Positions 20,236 through 26,760 of a stretch of 64,000 nucleotides of DNA are shown piece by piece. The notes beneath the pieces were generated by a model that did no database searches, was not told the origin of the DNA, and saw only the letters and a program-made list of their open reading frames with translations. Origin of the DNA: Siderastrea radians (Eukaryota > Cnidaria > Anthozoa > Scleractinia > Rhizangiidae). Every line of letters begins with the position of its first letter. The stretch's first letter is position 1. Both the position numbers and the translations under genes were made by a program. Location of the stretch: positions 32,299,375 to 32,363,374 of the forward strand of contig OZ024895.1 in the NCBI GenBank assembly GCA_964017195.1. The letters run 5' to 3'.

Positions 20236-21627
20236 ATGCCTGACGTGAGTACGCAAACTGCTCCGGCTCACCCACGTTCCGAAGGGACCCTCAACCCGGC
20301 GTTACGGATTTTCAAGGTGCCACCGACCGACATTAGCATCAATGCCTATCGCATGGTCACCATCCAACCCACCACCACTGGCATCAATCCCATGGAATTC
20401 ATTATTCCAGGGTTGGACGATTTTGTGGATTTGGGACGCAGTTACTTTACCATGGAATTGAGATTGCAAAAAAGTACGAACGATGACTTGGACGTCGCTC
20501 AAAAATTGTGGCCCGTCAATAATTTGGCCCATTCCATCATCAAACAAATTGATTTGCAGTTGAATGGCACGTTGATCAGTCCTCAATCCGACACCTATCA
20601 TTACAAGGCCTACCTAGAAACCTTGCTGAATTATGACCGAGAAGATGGCAAGACCGTGTTGGGACCCCAAGGATGGTTCAATCAAGTGGATTTCCCACCC
20701 CAATGGACCAACAACAACACCAACACTACTACACCGCACGCAGACTACAGGAATCTCAGTGCCAATCACAAAGGGGCGTTGGCCGCCATGGTAGGAGAAG
20801 TGGGGAAGTATGCTGGAGGCGTCACGCACAGTCTAGTGTTTACCCCGCACTTGGAAGTGTTTCACACTGGCAAACTGTTGGTGCCTGGCATAGAAATCAA
20901 GATGAAATTTCATTTCAACAGCCCGAACCTGTTTTTGAATGGGGTGGCTCTGGCAGGCCGATTGGGGGAAGGGGATGTGAAACTACGGTTTCATCTTTGT
21001 CAACTGCGTTTGAATGAAGCCGTGTACAGCAGTCTGTCTTCCCAAAGACACAATGAAGGAAAAATTGCCACTTACCCGACCGTCCGCAGTGAAATCCGCA
21101 CCTTTAGCATGCAAGGCAACCTGGTCCGCTTTGACATCCCCAACCTGTTTCAAAACAGAATACCTGACCGATTGATTGTGGGGTTGGTGGACAGCCGCGC
21201 CTTCAATGGGGATGTGACCCGAGATCCCTTCTGCTTCCAGAAATTTGGTCTGACCTCCATTAAACAGATTGTCAATGGAGAAGAATACCCTTATGAAAGC
21301 TTACAGTTGGTGAACAACAATGGGTCCCTGGGGTACTTCCGTTTTCTGCAAGCCAGTGGTGCCTGGTGTAAAAAGAAAGGCAATATGGTAGAACTAGGAG
21401 ATTGGGGTCAGGGGAAAAATTGTACCTTGTACATGTTTGACAATGTGGCCAATGGATGTGCTGACAGTCAAAGACTCAACCCCAAGCAAACAGGCGATTT
21501 ACAACTCAGCTTGGAATTTGGAGTCGCGCCTGGCACCAATATAACCGTGCTCGTGTATGGTGAATTTGAGAACTTGCTGGAAATTGACCGCAACGGAGAA
21601 GTGTTGTACAACATTTACCAACACTAA
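20236..21627 (+). CDS. Major capsid protein candidate (double jelly-roll type)
   Basis: 463 residues. The N-terminal region resembles the metazoan F54H12.2-like family: a PPTDISINAYR block, then MEFIIPGLDDFVDLGRSYF, then NNLAHSIIKQIDLQLNGTLI and YHYKAYLETLLNYD. Members of this family sit next to protease and ATPase genes in Polintons and are taken as major capsid proteins of the double jelly-roll lineage. The C-terminus (LEFGVAPGTNITVLVYGEFE, then NLLEIDRNGEVL) is also typical. Trimers of such proteins would form the capsid hexons. The gene is intact, unlike the polymerase. Eight bp separate it from the protease gene. Family recognition is from memory of the pattern; no search was possible. 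Confidence 0.8.
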   Translation: MPDVSTQTAPAHPRSEGTLNPALRIFKVPPTDISINAYRMVTIQPTTTGINPMEFIIPGLDDFVDLGRSYFTMELRLQKSTNDDLDVAQKLWPVNNLAHSIIKQIDLQLNGTLISPQSDTYHYKAYLETLLNYDREDGKTVLGPQGWFNQVDFPPQWTNNNTNTTTPHADYRNLSANHKGALAAMVGEVGKYAGGVTHSLVFTPHLEVFHTGKLLVPGIEIKMKFHFNSPNLFLNGVALAGRLGEGDVKLRFHLCQLRLNEAVYSSLSSQRHNEGKIATYPTVRSEIRTFSMQGNLVRFDIPNLFQNRIPDRLIVGLVDSRAFNGDVTRDPFCFQKFGLTSIKQIVNGEEYPYESLQLVNNNGSLGYFRFLQASGAWCKKKGNMVELGDWGQGKNCTLYMFDNVANGCADSQRLNPKQTGDLQLSLEFGVAPGTNITVLVYGEFENLLEIDRNGEVLYNIYQH

Positions 21628-21635
21628 AGACAAAG

Positions 21636-22175
21636 ATGGAACACGTGGCCTTGAATAATGTACAGTTGGATTATTTAGCCCGAGATGACCCTCGATTGAA
21701 ACGTTACTTTTACGGGACGGTGGCCTGTGATCGTTTAGCCAAGAGCCCTCGCAAGACCACCCCGCAAGGGTACATTGTGAACACCGACCCGCACGATCAA
21801 CCCGGTCAACATTGGTTGGCAGTCTGGACCGATGGAAACGTCTGTGAAGTGTTGGACAGTTATGCCTTGCCGTTGGAACAGTACGTGCAAGCCACCCCGT
21901 TCCGAGCGTGGATTGTCAAACATTGGAAGTACGTGGTGACCAATGGCAAGTCCCTGCAAGCCATCTCTAGCAAGTCCTGTGGCGATTACGCCTTGTTGTA
22001 CTTGAAAGCCAAAGCCCGTGGACGCACCTTGCAAGATTTTTTAAATGACTTTTCCGATCATGATTATGTAAGCAATGACCATCAAGCCGGTCAACACCTT
22101 CAACAATGGATTGTAGGCCAAGAAGCGAGATGGTACCAAGTCTGTTGTCACCCCTATCATCAATGTGGTTGTTAA
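21636..22175 (+). CDS. Adenain-like cysteine protease (C5/Ulp1 type)
   Basis: 179 residues. The catalytic set of an adenovirus-type protease is visible: His59 in GQHWLAVW, Asp74 in EVLDSYALP, Gln108 in KSLQAIS and Cys115 in SSKSCGDYALLYL. In this family the enzyme matures capsid and core precursors after Gly-containing sites. Several small basic proteins of this element carry suitable Gly-Gly motifs. The start lies eight bp after the capsid stop, suggesting co-expression. A poly(A) signal overlaps the stop codon. The His/Cys-rich C-terminus (CCHPYHQCGC) is unusual. All catalytic residues are present and the frame is intact. Confidence 0.9.
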   Translation: MEHVALNNVQLDYLARDDPRLKRYFYGTVACDRLAKSPRKTTPQGYIVNTDPHDQPGQHWLAVWTDGNVCEVLDSYALPLEQYVQATPFRAWIVKHWKYVVTNGKSLQAISSKSCGDYALLYLKAKARGRTLQDFLNDFSDHDYVSNDHQAGQHLQQWIVGQEARWYQVCCHPYHQCGC

Positions 22176-22180
22176 ATAAA
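22175..22180 (+). terminator. Poly(A) signal AATAAA after the protease gene
   Basis: AATAAA overlaps the TAA stop of the protease gene and probably ends the capsid-protease transcripts just before the tRNA-like unit. Confidence 0.6.
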
Positions 22181-22231
22181 AAAAGAGTTCGTTGAAAAAA
22201 CCAGTCTGTTTTTGTTGTGTCCTATCCAAAC

Positions 22232-22331
22232 GGAGTCGTAGCTCAGTCGGTAGAGCCGTGGACCCAAAACAGGGGTCGGGTCGTGCGTGGGTTCGAGTCC
22301 CACCGACTCCATAAAAAGGTGCCTTTTTTTT
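22232..22331 (+). ncRNA. tRNA-like RNA polymerase III unit (A box, B box, T8 terminator)
   Basis: GGAGTCG (22232-22238) pairs perfectly with CGACTCC (22304-22310), followed by discriminator A. A D arm GCTC/GAGC (22241-22256) includes an A box TAGCTCAGTCGG. A T arm GTGGG-TTCGAGT-CCCAC (22287-22303) includes a B box GGTTCGAGTCC. T8 follows at 22324-22331, a standard Pol III terminator. The anticodon arm is not that of a normal tRNA: the best stem GACCC/GGGTC closes the loop AAAACAG, which lacks U33, with four bases before it and a nine-base variable region after it. The promoter elements and terminus are therefore intact while decoding looks impossible. Either a small regulatory RNA of tRNA origin or a tRNA with a rearranged or intron-bearing anticodon arm. 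Confidence 0.8.
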
Positions 22332-22350
22332 CATGGTGTTAGTCCTCATC

Positions 22351-23007
22351 ATGCAAACGGGTCCACCGTTTCGTTTTCATACCCCGTCCAGTATTTTGGT
22401 GGTGGGTCCGTCGGGATGTGGCAAAACCGTGTTTACGGAAAAACTCTTGTTAGAGAACTCGGACTTGTTTGAAACCCCACTGACCCAAGTGCATTATTGT
22501 TATGGGGCCTGGCAAGATCGATTTCAAGGCATGCAAGATCGAGGGGTGGTGTTTCACGAAGGGATTCCCGATCATGACGCGTTGGTGCAATGGTTTCCTC
22601 CAGGGCGTAAAGGGGTGATGGTCTTGGATGATTTAATGGACGAAGGGAGTCACGATAAACGCGTGTTGGATTTATTCACCAAACATTCGCATCATCAAGG
22701 TGTGACGGTGCTTTACTTGTGTCAAGACATGTTTCCCGTGGGCCGATATGCCAAAAGCATTTCCCGCAATGCGCATTACATTGTGGCGTTCAAGAACCCC
22801 CGTGATCAATTGGGGGTGCGCAACGTGTTGCTGCAATCGTTTCCTACCACCTGGAAAGACAGCTTAGAGACCTTTCATCAGGCCATCACGCGCCCTTATG
22901 GGTATTTGATGTTGGATTTACACCCGGCCTCCTCTGATCAACAACGCTTGTTGAGTCACCTCTTAAAAGACGAAGGATGGACCCGCACCTATAAAAAACG
23001 TCTATAA
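22351..23007 (+). CDS. Packaging ATPase (FtsK/HerA, A32-like)
   Basis: 218 residues from the ATG at 22351; an in-frame ATG at 22333 would add six residues. I prefer the second because a CATAAAAAGG box ends only 14 bp before the first. Walker A is GPSGCGKT (residues 19-26 from this start), Walker B is VMVLDD (89-94), and YLCQD (122-126) is a sensor-type motif. The family pumps viral DNA into preformed capsids. The gene begins right after the T8 that ends the tRNA-like unit, so Pol III and Pol II units abut. Intact. Confidence 0.85.
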   Translation: MQTGPPFRFHTPSSILVVGPSGCGKTVFTEKLLLENSDLFETPLTQVHYCYGAWQDRFQGMQDRGVVFHEGIPDHDALVQWFPPGRKGVMVLDDLMDEGSHDKRVLDLFTKHSHHQGVTVLYLCQDMFPVGRYAKSISRNAHYIVAFKNPRDQLGVRNVLLQSFPTTWKDSLETFHQAITRPYGYLMLDLHPASSDQQRLLSHLLKDEGWTRTYKKRL

Positions 23008-23010
23008 AGG
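22990..23010 (+). promoter_or_regulatory. Two TATA boxes (TATAAAAAA and TATAAAGG)
   Basis: Two boxes 13 bp apart overlap the 3' end of the ATPase gene, 35-55 bp upstream of the ATG at 23045. Promoters are thus embedded in the preceding gene. Confidence 0.6.
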
Positions 23011-23044
23011 GACGAGAGCCTTTGCACGGACCGAAAGAGCGACC

Positions 23045-23821
23045 ATGGCCGATGGCGATGGATCCCCACGTCAACCTGCGCAAGCGTACGACACGGTGTC
23101 CCCCGCCGGCGTCGGTGCCGCCACGACTAATCAAGTCTCCCCAGGGGCCATGCAAGATCTGTGTTTCACGGGAGACCAAGGCCTTATCGACGTCGCCCTG
23201 GAGGAAATGCCACCCGTTGCCCTCAGTGCCTTTTTGGCACAGCTCCCCTCTCCCAATACCATCGCGGGCTGGCCCGATTTGGAGGGCATGGTCCCTGCCG
23301 GAAGTGCGTCCCCTGCCGGGGTAGGGAGTCAAGCGTCTCACACCCCGTCGACCGTCTCCGTGAGAACACCGACACCTTCCCCATCGCCCACAACACAGAG
23401 AAGACAATTCACACGAAGAACATTAGCCGCGGCGATAGCAGCAGGGGCTGGTGGTGATGGTGATGGAGATGATGATGGCAGTGGCGGCAGTGGAGGCAGT
23501 CGGCGCAGTACGCCCCGTGGACGACCCGGCCGAGGGCAAGGCCAAGCACGACGAGGACGACGCCCAGGACGCCCTAACCCCTCACCCTTCATTACTTGGA
23601 CACGCCCCAGTCCCTCCCAACTACCTAGCCCTGGGAGTCAGCCTCGCACCTTGGGTCAAGCGGATTTACAACGACGTTTACGGATGATGTTACAAGATCA
23701 AGAACAATTGTCGCAAGGTCGGAAAATTGCCAATGTCACCATGACCAATAGCATCGTGACCAGTTATAAACAGGGAGGAGCACCGAGCGTGCAAACCTCT
23801 TCGTCCCGGATTTCGACGTGA
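23045..23821 (+). CDS. Low-complexity Polinton protein, function unknown
   Basis: 258 residues. The N-terminal 90 are non-repetitive. Residues about 100-190 are Pro/Ser/Thr-rich, then Gly/Asp- and Arg/Gly-rich (GDGDGDDDGSGGSGGSRR), probably disordered. The C-terminus (KIANVTMTNSIVTSYKQGG, then SVQTSSSRIS) looks like a conserved tail of Polinton proteins that I have seen but cannot name. YKQGG could be a protease site. Its stop overlaps the next ATG by one base (TGATG), so the two genes are likely translated from one message. Virion or scaffold role is only a guess. Confidence 0.55.
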   Translation: MADGDGSPRQPAQAYDTVSPAGVGAATTNQVSPGAMQDLCFTGDQGLIDVALEEMPPVALSAFLAQLPSPNTIAGWPDLEGMVPAGSASPAGVGSQASHTPSTVSVRTPTPSPSPTTQRRQFTRRTLAAAIAAGAGGDGDGDDDGSGGSGGSRRSTPRGRPGRGQGQARRGRRPGRPNPSPFITWTRPSPSQLPSPGSQPRTLGQADLQRRLRMMLQDQEQLSQGRKIANVTMTNSIVTSYKQGGAPSVQTSSSRIST

Positions 23822-24507
23822 TGACTCAAAAAACCGTCGTGTCTTTATTGAATGGATCCCGACGTCCTGGCGTCCCCTTCCCCCCAGAATTGTTACAACG
23901 CATGGATTCGTTGTTTGCCTTTTACCACCAACAATGGTGGTGTTCTCGAAAAATGTTGAATCATTTCAAGTTTGTCAACGCCTTGTTCAATGGGTTGGCG
24001 TTACTCCTGATGGCCGCAGGCATGATTGCTGGTCCCATCTTGGACAACAGTACGTTGGTCGCGTATTTGGCCGCGGTGGGCACGGTCGTCAAAGGATGGA
24101 CCGATTTTAAACAATACCCGTTTAAAGTGACCACGAGTCGGTTTGCCTTTACCACGTATGCCAAAGCCTTGACCGAATTGAAAACCCATGTATGTGGCGT
24201 TCCCTTGGAGGACCTGGAAGGGTTTTTGATCAAGATGCAAACCTTGGATGATACCATTGTGGATTTGACACCCCCCTTACCCAAACGGTGTGTGCAAGAT
24301 TACCACCGTCACTTTGTGTACCAACCCGTGGCGGCGCCATGCTACATGGACGGATGTCCTCGTCCGTTTAGGCCCAAAGGCTATTGGACGGAAAAGGATA
24401 AAAAGGAGATGTCTCCCAGCCCCACGCTCTTAGAACCATGGCCGTTAGAAGAAGACGAAGAAGAAAACGACGACAACAACAAGGAAGTGGGTGGTGGCAA
24501 GATTTGA
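23821..24507 (+). CDS. Two-TM membrane protein, SLATT-like
   Basis: 228 residues. A helical N-terminus (MDSLFAFYHQQWWCSRKMLN) precedes TM1 (about 52-72, ALFNGLALLLMAAGMIAG) and TM2 (about 76-92, STLVAYLAAVGTVVKGW). A helical region follows (DFKQYPFKVTTSRFAFTTYA, then KALTELKTHV) and a segment KMQTLDDTIVDLTPPLPKR. Two closely spaced TM helices followed by a helical bundle and a PPLP motif are the layout of SLATT domains, the 2TM effectors that accompany SLOG or SMODS proteins in prokaryotic conflict systems. The resemblance is by eye. The C-terminus is acidic (EEDEEENDD). The gene overlaps its upstream neighbour by one base, and its 3' end overlaps the basic frame at 24438. Confidence 0.6.
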   Translation: MTQKTVVSLLNGSRRPGVPFPPELLQRMDSLFAFYHQQWWCSRKMLNHFKFVNALFNGLALLLMAAGMIAGPILDNSTLVAYLAAVGTVVKGWTDFKQYPFKVTTSRFAFTTYAKALTELKTHVCGVPLEDLEGFLIKMQTLDDTIVDLTPPLPKRCVQDYHRHFVYQPVAAPCYMDGCPRPFRPKGYWTEKDKKEMSPSPTLLEPWPLEEDEEENDDNNKEVGGGKI

Positions 24508-24611
24508 AACGCCATACCCGTCAAGGCTACAAAGAGTCGCGGGATGCCATCAAACAAAACAAAGCCCTTCAGCGTCTGTTGTCACACCCCACGCACCCAT
24601 GGTATCCTTGA
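24438..24611 (+). CDS. Short Arg-rich protein overlapping the 2TM gene
   Basis: 57 residues from an ATG: MAVRRRRRRKRRQQQGSGWW, then a helical KRHTRQGYKESRDAIKQ and a C-terminal HPTHPWYP. It overlaps the last 70 bases of the 2TM gene in another frame and the first bases of the next small gene. A GATAAAAAGG box lies about 40 bp upstream. The Arg-rich arm followed by Gly recalls the pX-like protein at 19415. Probably a small core protein. Confidence 0.5.
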   Translation: MAVRRRRRRKRRQQQGSGWWQDLKRHTRQGYKESRDAIKQNKALQRLLSHPTHPWYP

Positions 24612-24772
24612 GGAGACAACGACGACGCCGACGTCAACAAGGGGGTTCTTTTTTGAACGTGTCGGTCCTAGCCCTGGCGGGGTTGGGGGAAGCCGTGGCG
24701 CTGGAAACGGATAAACGTATAAAACGCACGATCCAAAAAGCCAACCAACGGTATCGTCGCCGTCGCCGATAA
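24599..24772 (+). CDS. Short basic protein with Gly-Gly motif and hydrophobic segment
   Basis: 57 residues starting MVSLRRQRRRRRQQGG, then a hydrophobic stretch SFLNVSVLALAGLGEAVALE and a basic tail. It has the same layout as the protein at 19415: basic arm, Gly-Gly, hydrophobic segment, basic end. A tandem pX-like pair in one element is plausible. Overlaps 24438-24611 by 13 bases in a different frame. Confidence 0.5.
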   Translation: MVSLRRQRRRRRQQGGSFLNVSVLALAGLGEAVALETDKRIKRTIQKANQRYRRRRR

Positions 24773-24773
24773 G

Positions 24774-25090
24774 ATGCAACGTCTTCGACGTCAATTACCG
24801 TTTTTACGGTCCATGTTACAAGAAGCCAATCGTTTCAAACGTCAAGATTTGTTACAACATGCCAATGCCGATCAAATCAATGCTGTGAGTGAACTGGTCT
24901 TGAACTTGTTAAAAACAAGATTCCTGTGACCCCACCCATCCTGGCCAAGCTTCGACCCTATAAAAAGGTGCTACGTGACTTGGGACGTCGTCAACATTCG
25001 GTGAAAAAACGTCGTGCGTGGTTGGTCCAACAAAAAGGACGCGGGTTGTTTCAAGGGCTTCAACACGTGTTATGTCAAGGTGTTCGTTAA
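24774..25090 (+). pseudogene. Small conserved Polinton gene split by a frameshift in an A-run
   Basis: The first frame (24774-24929) encodes 51 residues starting MQRLRRQLPFLRSMLQEANR and stops at TGA 24927. The adjoining -1 frame is open to 25090 and carries TPPILAKLRPYKKVLRDLGR and KKRRAWLVQQKG. In the related Polinton small proteins that I recall, these two parts are one polypeptide. The switch would fall near AAAAAC at 24911-24916. Either a one-base indel inactivated the gene or ribosomes shift there. A canonical slippery heptamer is not evident. Function unknown; basic, probably virion-associated. Confidence 0.5.
24959..24968 (+). promoter_or_regulatory. TATA box (TATAAAAAGG)
   Basis: Identical to the box at 13887. 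It lies inside the second part of the split gene, about 104 bp upstream of the ATG at 25072. Confidence 0.45.
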
Positions 25091-25278
25091 CGCTTCCCAC
25101 GTGGGTGCGTCTCTTACAAGACGCCAATCGGGCCACCGAGACATGGAAAGACGAGTGTCATTATTGGAAGCATAAATATCACCTGTTGTATCGAGAGTAC
25201 CTGCATATCTTAAAGTCCCGTCTTTGTGAGAGCTGTCGTGCGTTGGAAGACGGAGAACTTTGCCCCGACTGTAGTTAA
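25072..25278 (+). CDS. Small Cys-pair protein (putative zinc-binding)
   Basis: 68 residues from the ATG at 25072. A helical charged region (DANRATETWKDECHYWKHKY) and HLLYREYLHILKSR precede two Cys pairs, LCESC and LCPDC, that could bind one zinc ion. It overlaps the end of the preceding frameshifted gene and stops two bases before the next ATG. Similar short proteins accompany the next gene in related elements as far as I recall. Function unknown. Confidence 0.55.
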   Translation: MSRCSLTLPTWVRLLQDANRATETWKDECHYWKHKYHLLYREYLHILKSRLCESCRALEDGELCPDCS

Positions 25279-25280
25279 CC

Positions 25281-25910
25281 ATGGACGAGGTGTACATGAT
25301 TCCCCACAAGGACTTGGAGCAACTCATTCAATATTACAAAGGAGAACTCACCGAAAATGCCTTGTTGAACAAAGCCGCTACGTTAGCCGCAAAAAAACAT
25401 GTCTTGTTAGCCAACCCTCAACTCCCACCCGCCCTGGTGAATGCCCAAACCAAACCATTGAGTCAAGAATTAACTAAGTTAACCAAACGCATCCGTCAAT
25501 TTCCTGGAGGGGTTGGTGTGGGGGCGCCGGGTGCACCCCCAGACGAGGAAGAAGAGGAAGGGGATTTGGTGACGGGACCCGTGGAACAATGGTTGAAGCG
25601 CATGATAAAAGGCAGTCTGTCCACCCCCAAACCCACCATTACACCAGTGACCCCGAAAGGCAAAACCACCAGTAAGATTCCCATCAAGAAAGGGAGCCCA
25701 TCCACCAGTCGAGGAGACGATCTCAGTCGTCGTTTAGAAACCATTCGAGAACGGCGCAAGACTTTGGAAAAAAAGGTAGCTGAGAGTTCTTGGGGCAAAG
25801 GCAAAGGCAAAGGACCCGCGCGTGAAGTGGAACGATTAAAACCCTTACCCGGGTGGGAAGATTGGTACCGAGGCAAAAAGTTGAGATGGTTGGATTACGA
25901 CAGTGAGTAA
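25281..25910 (+). CDS. Conserved Polinton protein of unknown function
   Basis: 209 residues. The N-terminal half (MDEVYMIPHKDLEQLIQYYK, GELTENALLNKAATLAA, LTKRIRQFPGG) is helical. An acidic linker (DEEEEEGD) leads to WLKRMIKG and then a Lys/Pro/Thr-rich region. A coiled segment (RRLETIRERRKTLEKKVAES) and an aromatic end (WEDWYRGKKLRWLDYDSE) finish it. I recognise the N-terminal pattern as recurrent in cnidarian Polintons but know no function. Intact. Confidence 0.6.
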   Translation: MDEVYMIPHKDLEQLIQYYKGELTENALLNKAATLAAKKHVLLANPQLPPALVNAQTKPLSQELTKLTKRIRQFPGGVGVGAPGAPPDEEEEEGDLVTGPVEQWLKRMIKGSLSTPKPTITPVTPKGKTTSKIPIKKGSPSTSRGDDLSRRLETIRERRKTLEKKVAESSWGKGKGKGPAREVERLKPLPGWEDWYRGKKLRWLDYDSE

Positions 25911-25991
25911 AAAGATGAAAACCCAGAAAAGAAAAAAACCCCCAAGAGGAGAAGGGGTATCAAACGGAAACGCACCTAATCCGGTGGGGCG

Positions 25992-26291
25992 GTGGATGTT
26001 CAAAAATGGATCGCTAAAACGGGGAAGGAATTTCATTGGCCTGGGTATCAGTACATGGGCCCTGGCACGCATTTGGGCAAACGTCTGAAAGGAGGGGATC
26101 CCGGTATCAATCGCTTGGACCAGATTGCCAAACAACACGACATTGATTACAGCCGTGCGAAGAATTTGCAAGACAAATGGAAAGCCGATACCAAGATGAT
26201 CCAAGCCATCGATCGGTTTCCCGGCAAGAAAGCCAAGACGGAACGCGTGGTCAAAAAAATCATGCAAGCCAAAAAACGTTTAAAATTTTAA
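25992..26291 (+). CDS. Phospholipase A2-like domain protein, start unresolved
   Basis: The frame contains a Ca-loop-like YMGPG (residues 21-25 counted from GTG 25992), a catalytic HD dyad in IAKQHDIDY (49-50) and a downstream DKWKADTKMI in which Asp66 could be the supporting acidic residue. This is the signature order of parvovirus-VP1-type PLA2 domains, which open membranes during entry. The C-terminus is basic. No ATG lies in frame before the Ca loop, because a TAA stands at 25977. A basic frame beginning at ATG 25915 runs in frame +1 over the same region. The gene is therefore either frameshifted near 25980-26000, spliced, or begins at a non-ATG codon. The domain itself is intact. Confidence 0.7.
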   Translation: MDVQKWIAKTGKEFHWPGYQYMGPGTHLGKRLKGGDPGINRLDQIAKQHDIDYSRAKNLQDKWKADTKMIQAIDRFPGKKAKTERVVKKIMQAKKRLKF

Positions 26292-26321
26292 TTTAATAAC
26301 TCATCATGTTACATGGAGAAA

Positions 26322-26327
26322 AATAAA
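26322..26327 (+). terminator. Poly(A) signal AATAAA after the plus-strand late block
   Basis: AATAAA follows the PLA2-like stop by about 30 bp. It probably ends transcripts of the rightward block where it meets the leftward genes. Confidence 0.6.
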
Positions 26328-26400
26328 ACAAATGAAAATGTCAATCACTGTCTTTTTTTTCCTCCAAAGGGGCGCCAACCCTTTCATTCCTATGCAAAAG

Positions 26401-26504
26401 TTCTGCCACACGAGTGAATGTTCTGCCAAATAGGGACACGATAGAATGTTCTGCCAAATAGTAATACGATAGAATGTTCTGCCAAATAGTAATACGATAG
26501 AATG
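26401..26504. repeat. Tandem repeat between convergent genes
   Basis: Three to four copies of a unit ATGTTCTGCCAAATAG plus TAATACGATAGA (about 31 bp), with one variant GGGACACGATAGA. It occupies the intergenic space between the PLA2-like gene and the minus-strand block. Confidence 0.8.
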
Positions 26505-26510
26505 AAAGGG

Positions 26511-26756
26511 TTAACTCACAAAATCGTCCAAATCAAAGGAAGGATCCTCCTTCGGCTGGGCCCACTCGTCGGGCAACAAGTCACACAAAGAAGAAAGGTC
26601 ATCAGACGACAAGTCACTGATGTTGTTGTCAAACGACATGTCCGTTGAAAGGTCGTCAAACGACAAGTCACTGATGTTGTTGTCAAACGACATGTCCGTT
26701 GAAAGGTCGTCAAACGACAAGTCACTGATGTTGTCCTTTGAAAGGTCCTCCAACAA
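26511..26756 (-). CDS. Acidic tandem-repeat protein
   Basis: 81 residues from an ATG. It contains three near-identical repeats of 18 residues built on NISDLSFDDLSTDMSFD, then a Leu/Asp/Glu-rich end (LCDLLPDEWAQPKEDPSFDL). Acidic-hydrophobic repeats of this sort look like transactivation or interaction segments. It follows the basic protein gene at 26761-27447 by four bases but in another frame, so it may be a separate gene or the displaced C-terminus of that protein. Function unknown. Confidence 0.4.
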   Translation of the reverse strand: MLEDLSKDNISDLSFDDLSTDMSFDNNISDLSFDDLSTDMSFDNNISDLSSDDLSSLCDLLPDEWAQPKEDPSFDLDDFVS

Positions 26757-26760
26757 ATCA

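Noticed and set aside
22232..22311. Ordinary host tRNA gene.
   Set aside because: No anticodon arm with U33 can be drawn at normal spacing, although the rest of the cloverleaf and the terminator are good. Reported as a tRNA-like unit instead.
25903..26088. Independent basic protein in the frame overlapping the PLA2-like domain.
   Set aside because: After about 30 residues the frame has no recognisable pattern, while the other frame carries the PLA2 motifs; best explained as the displaced 5' part of that gene or chance.
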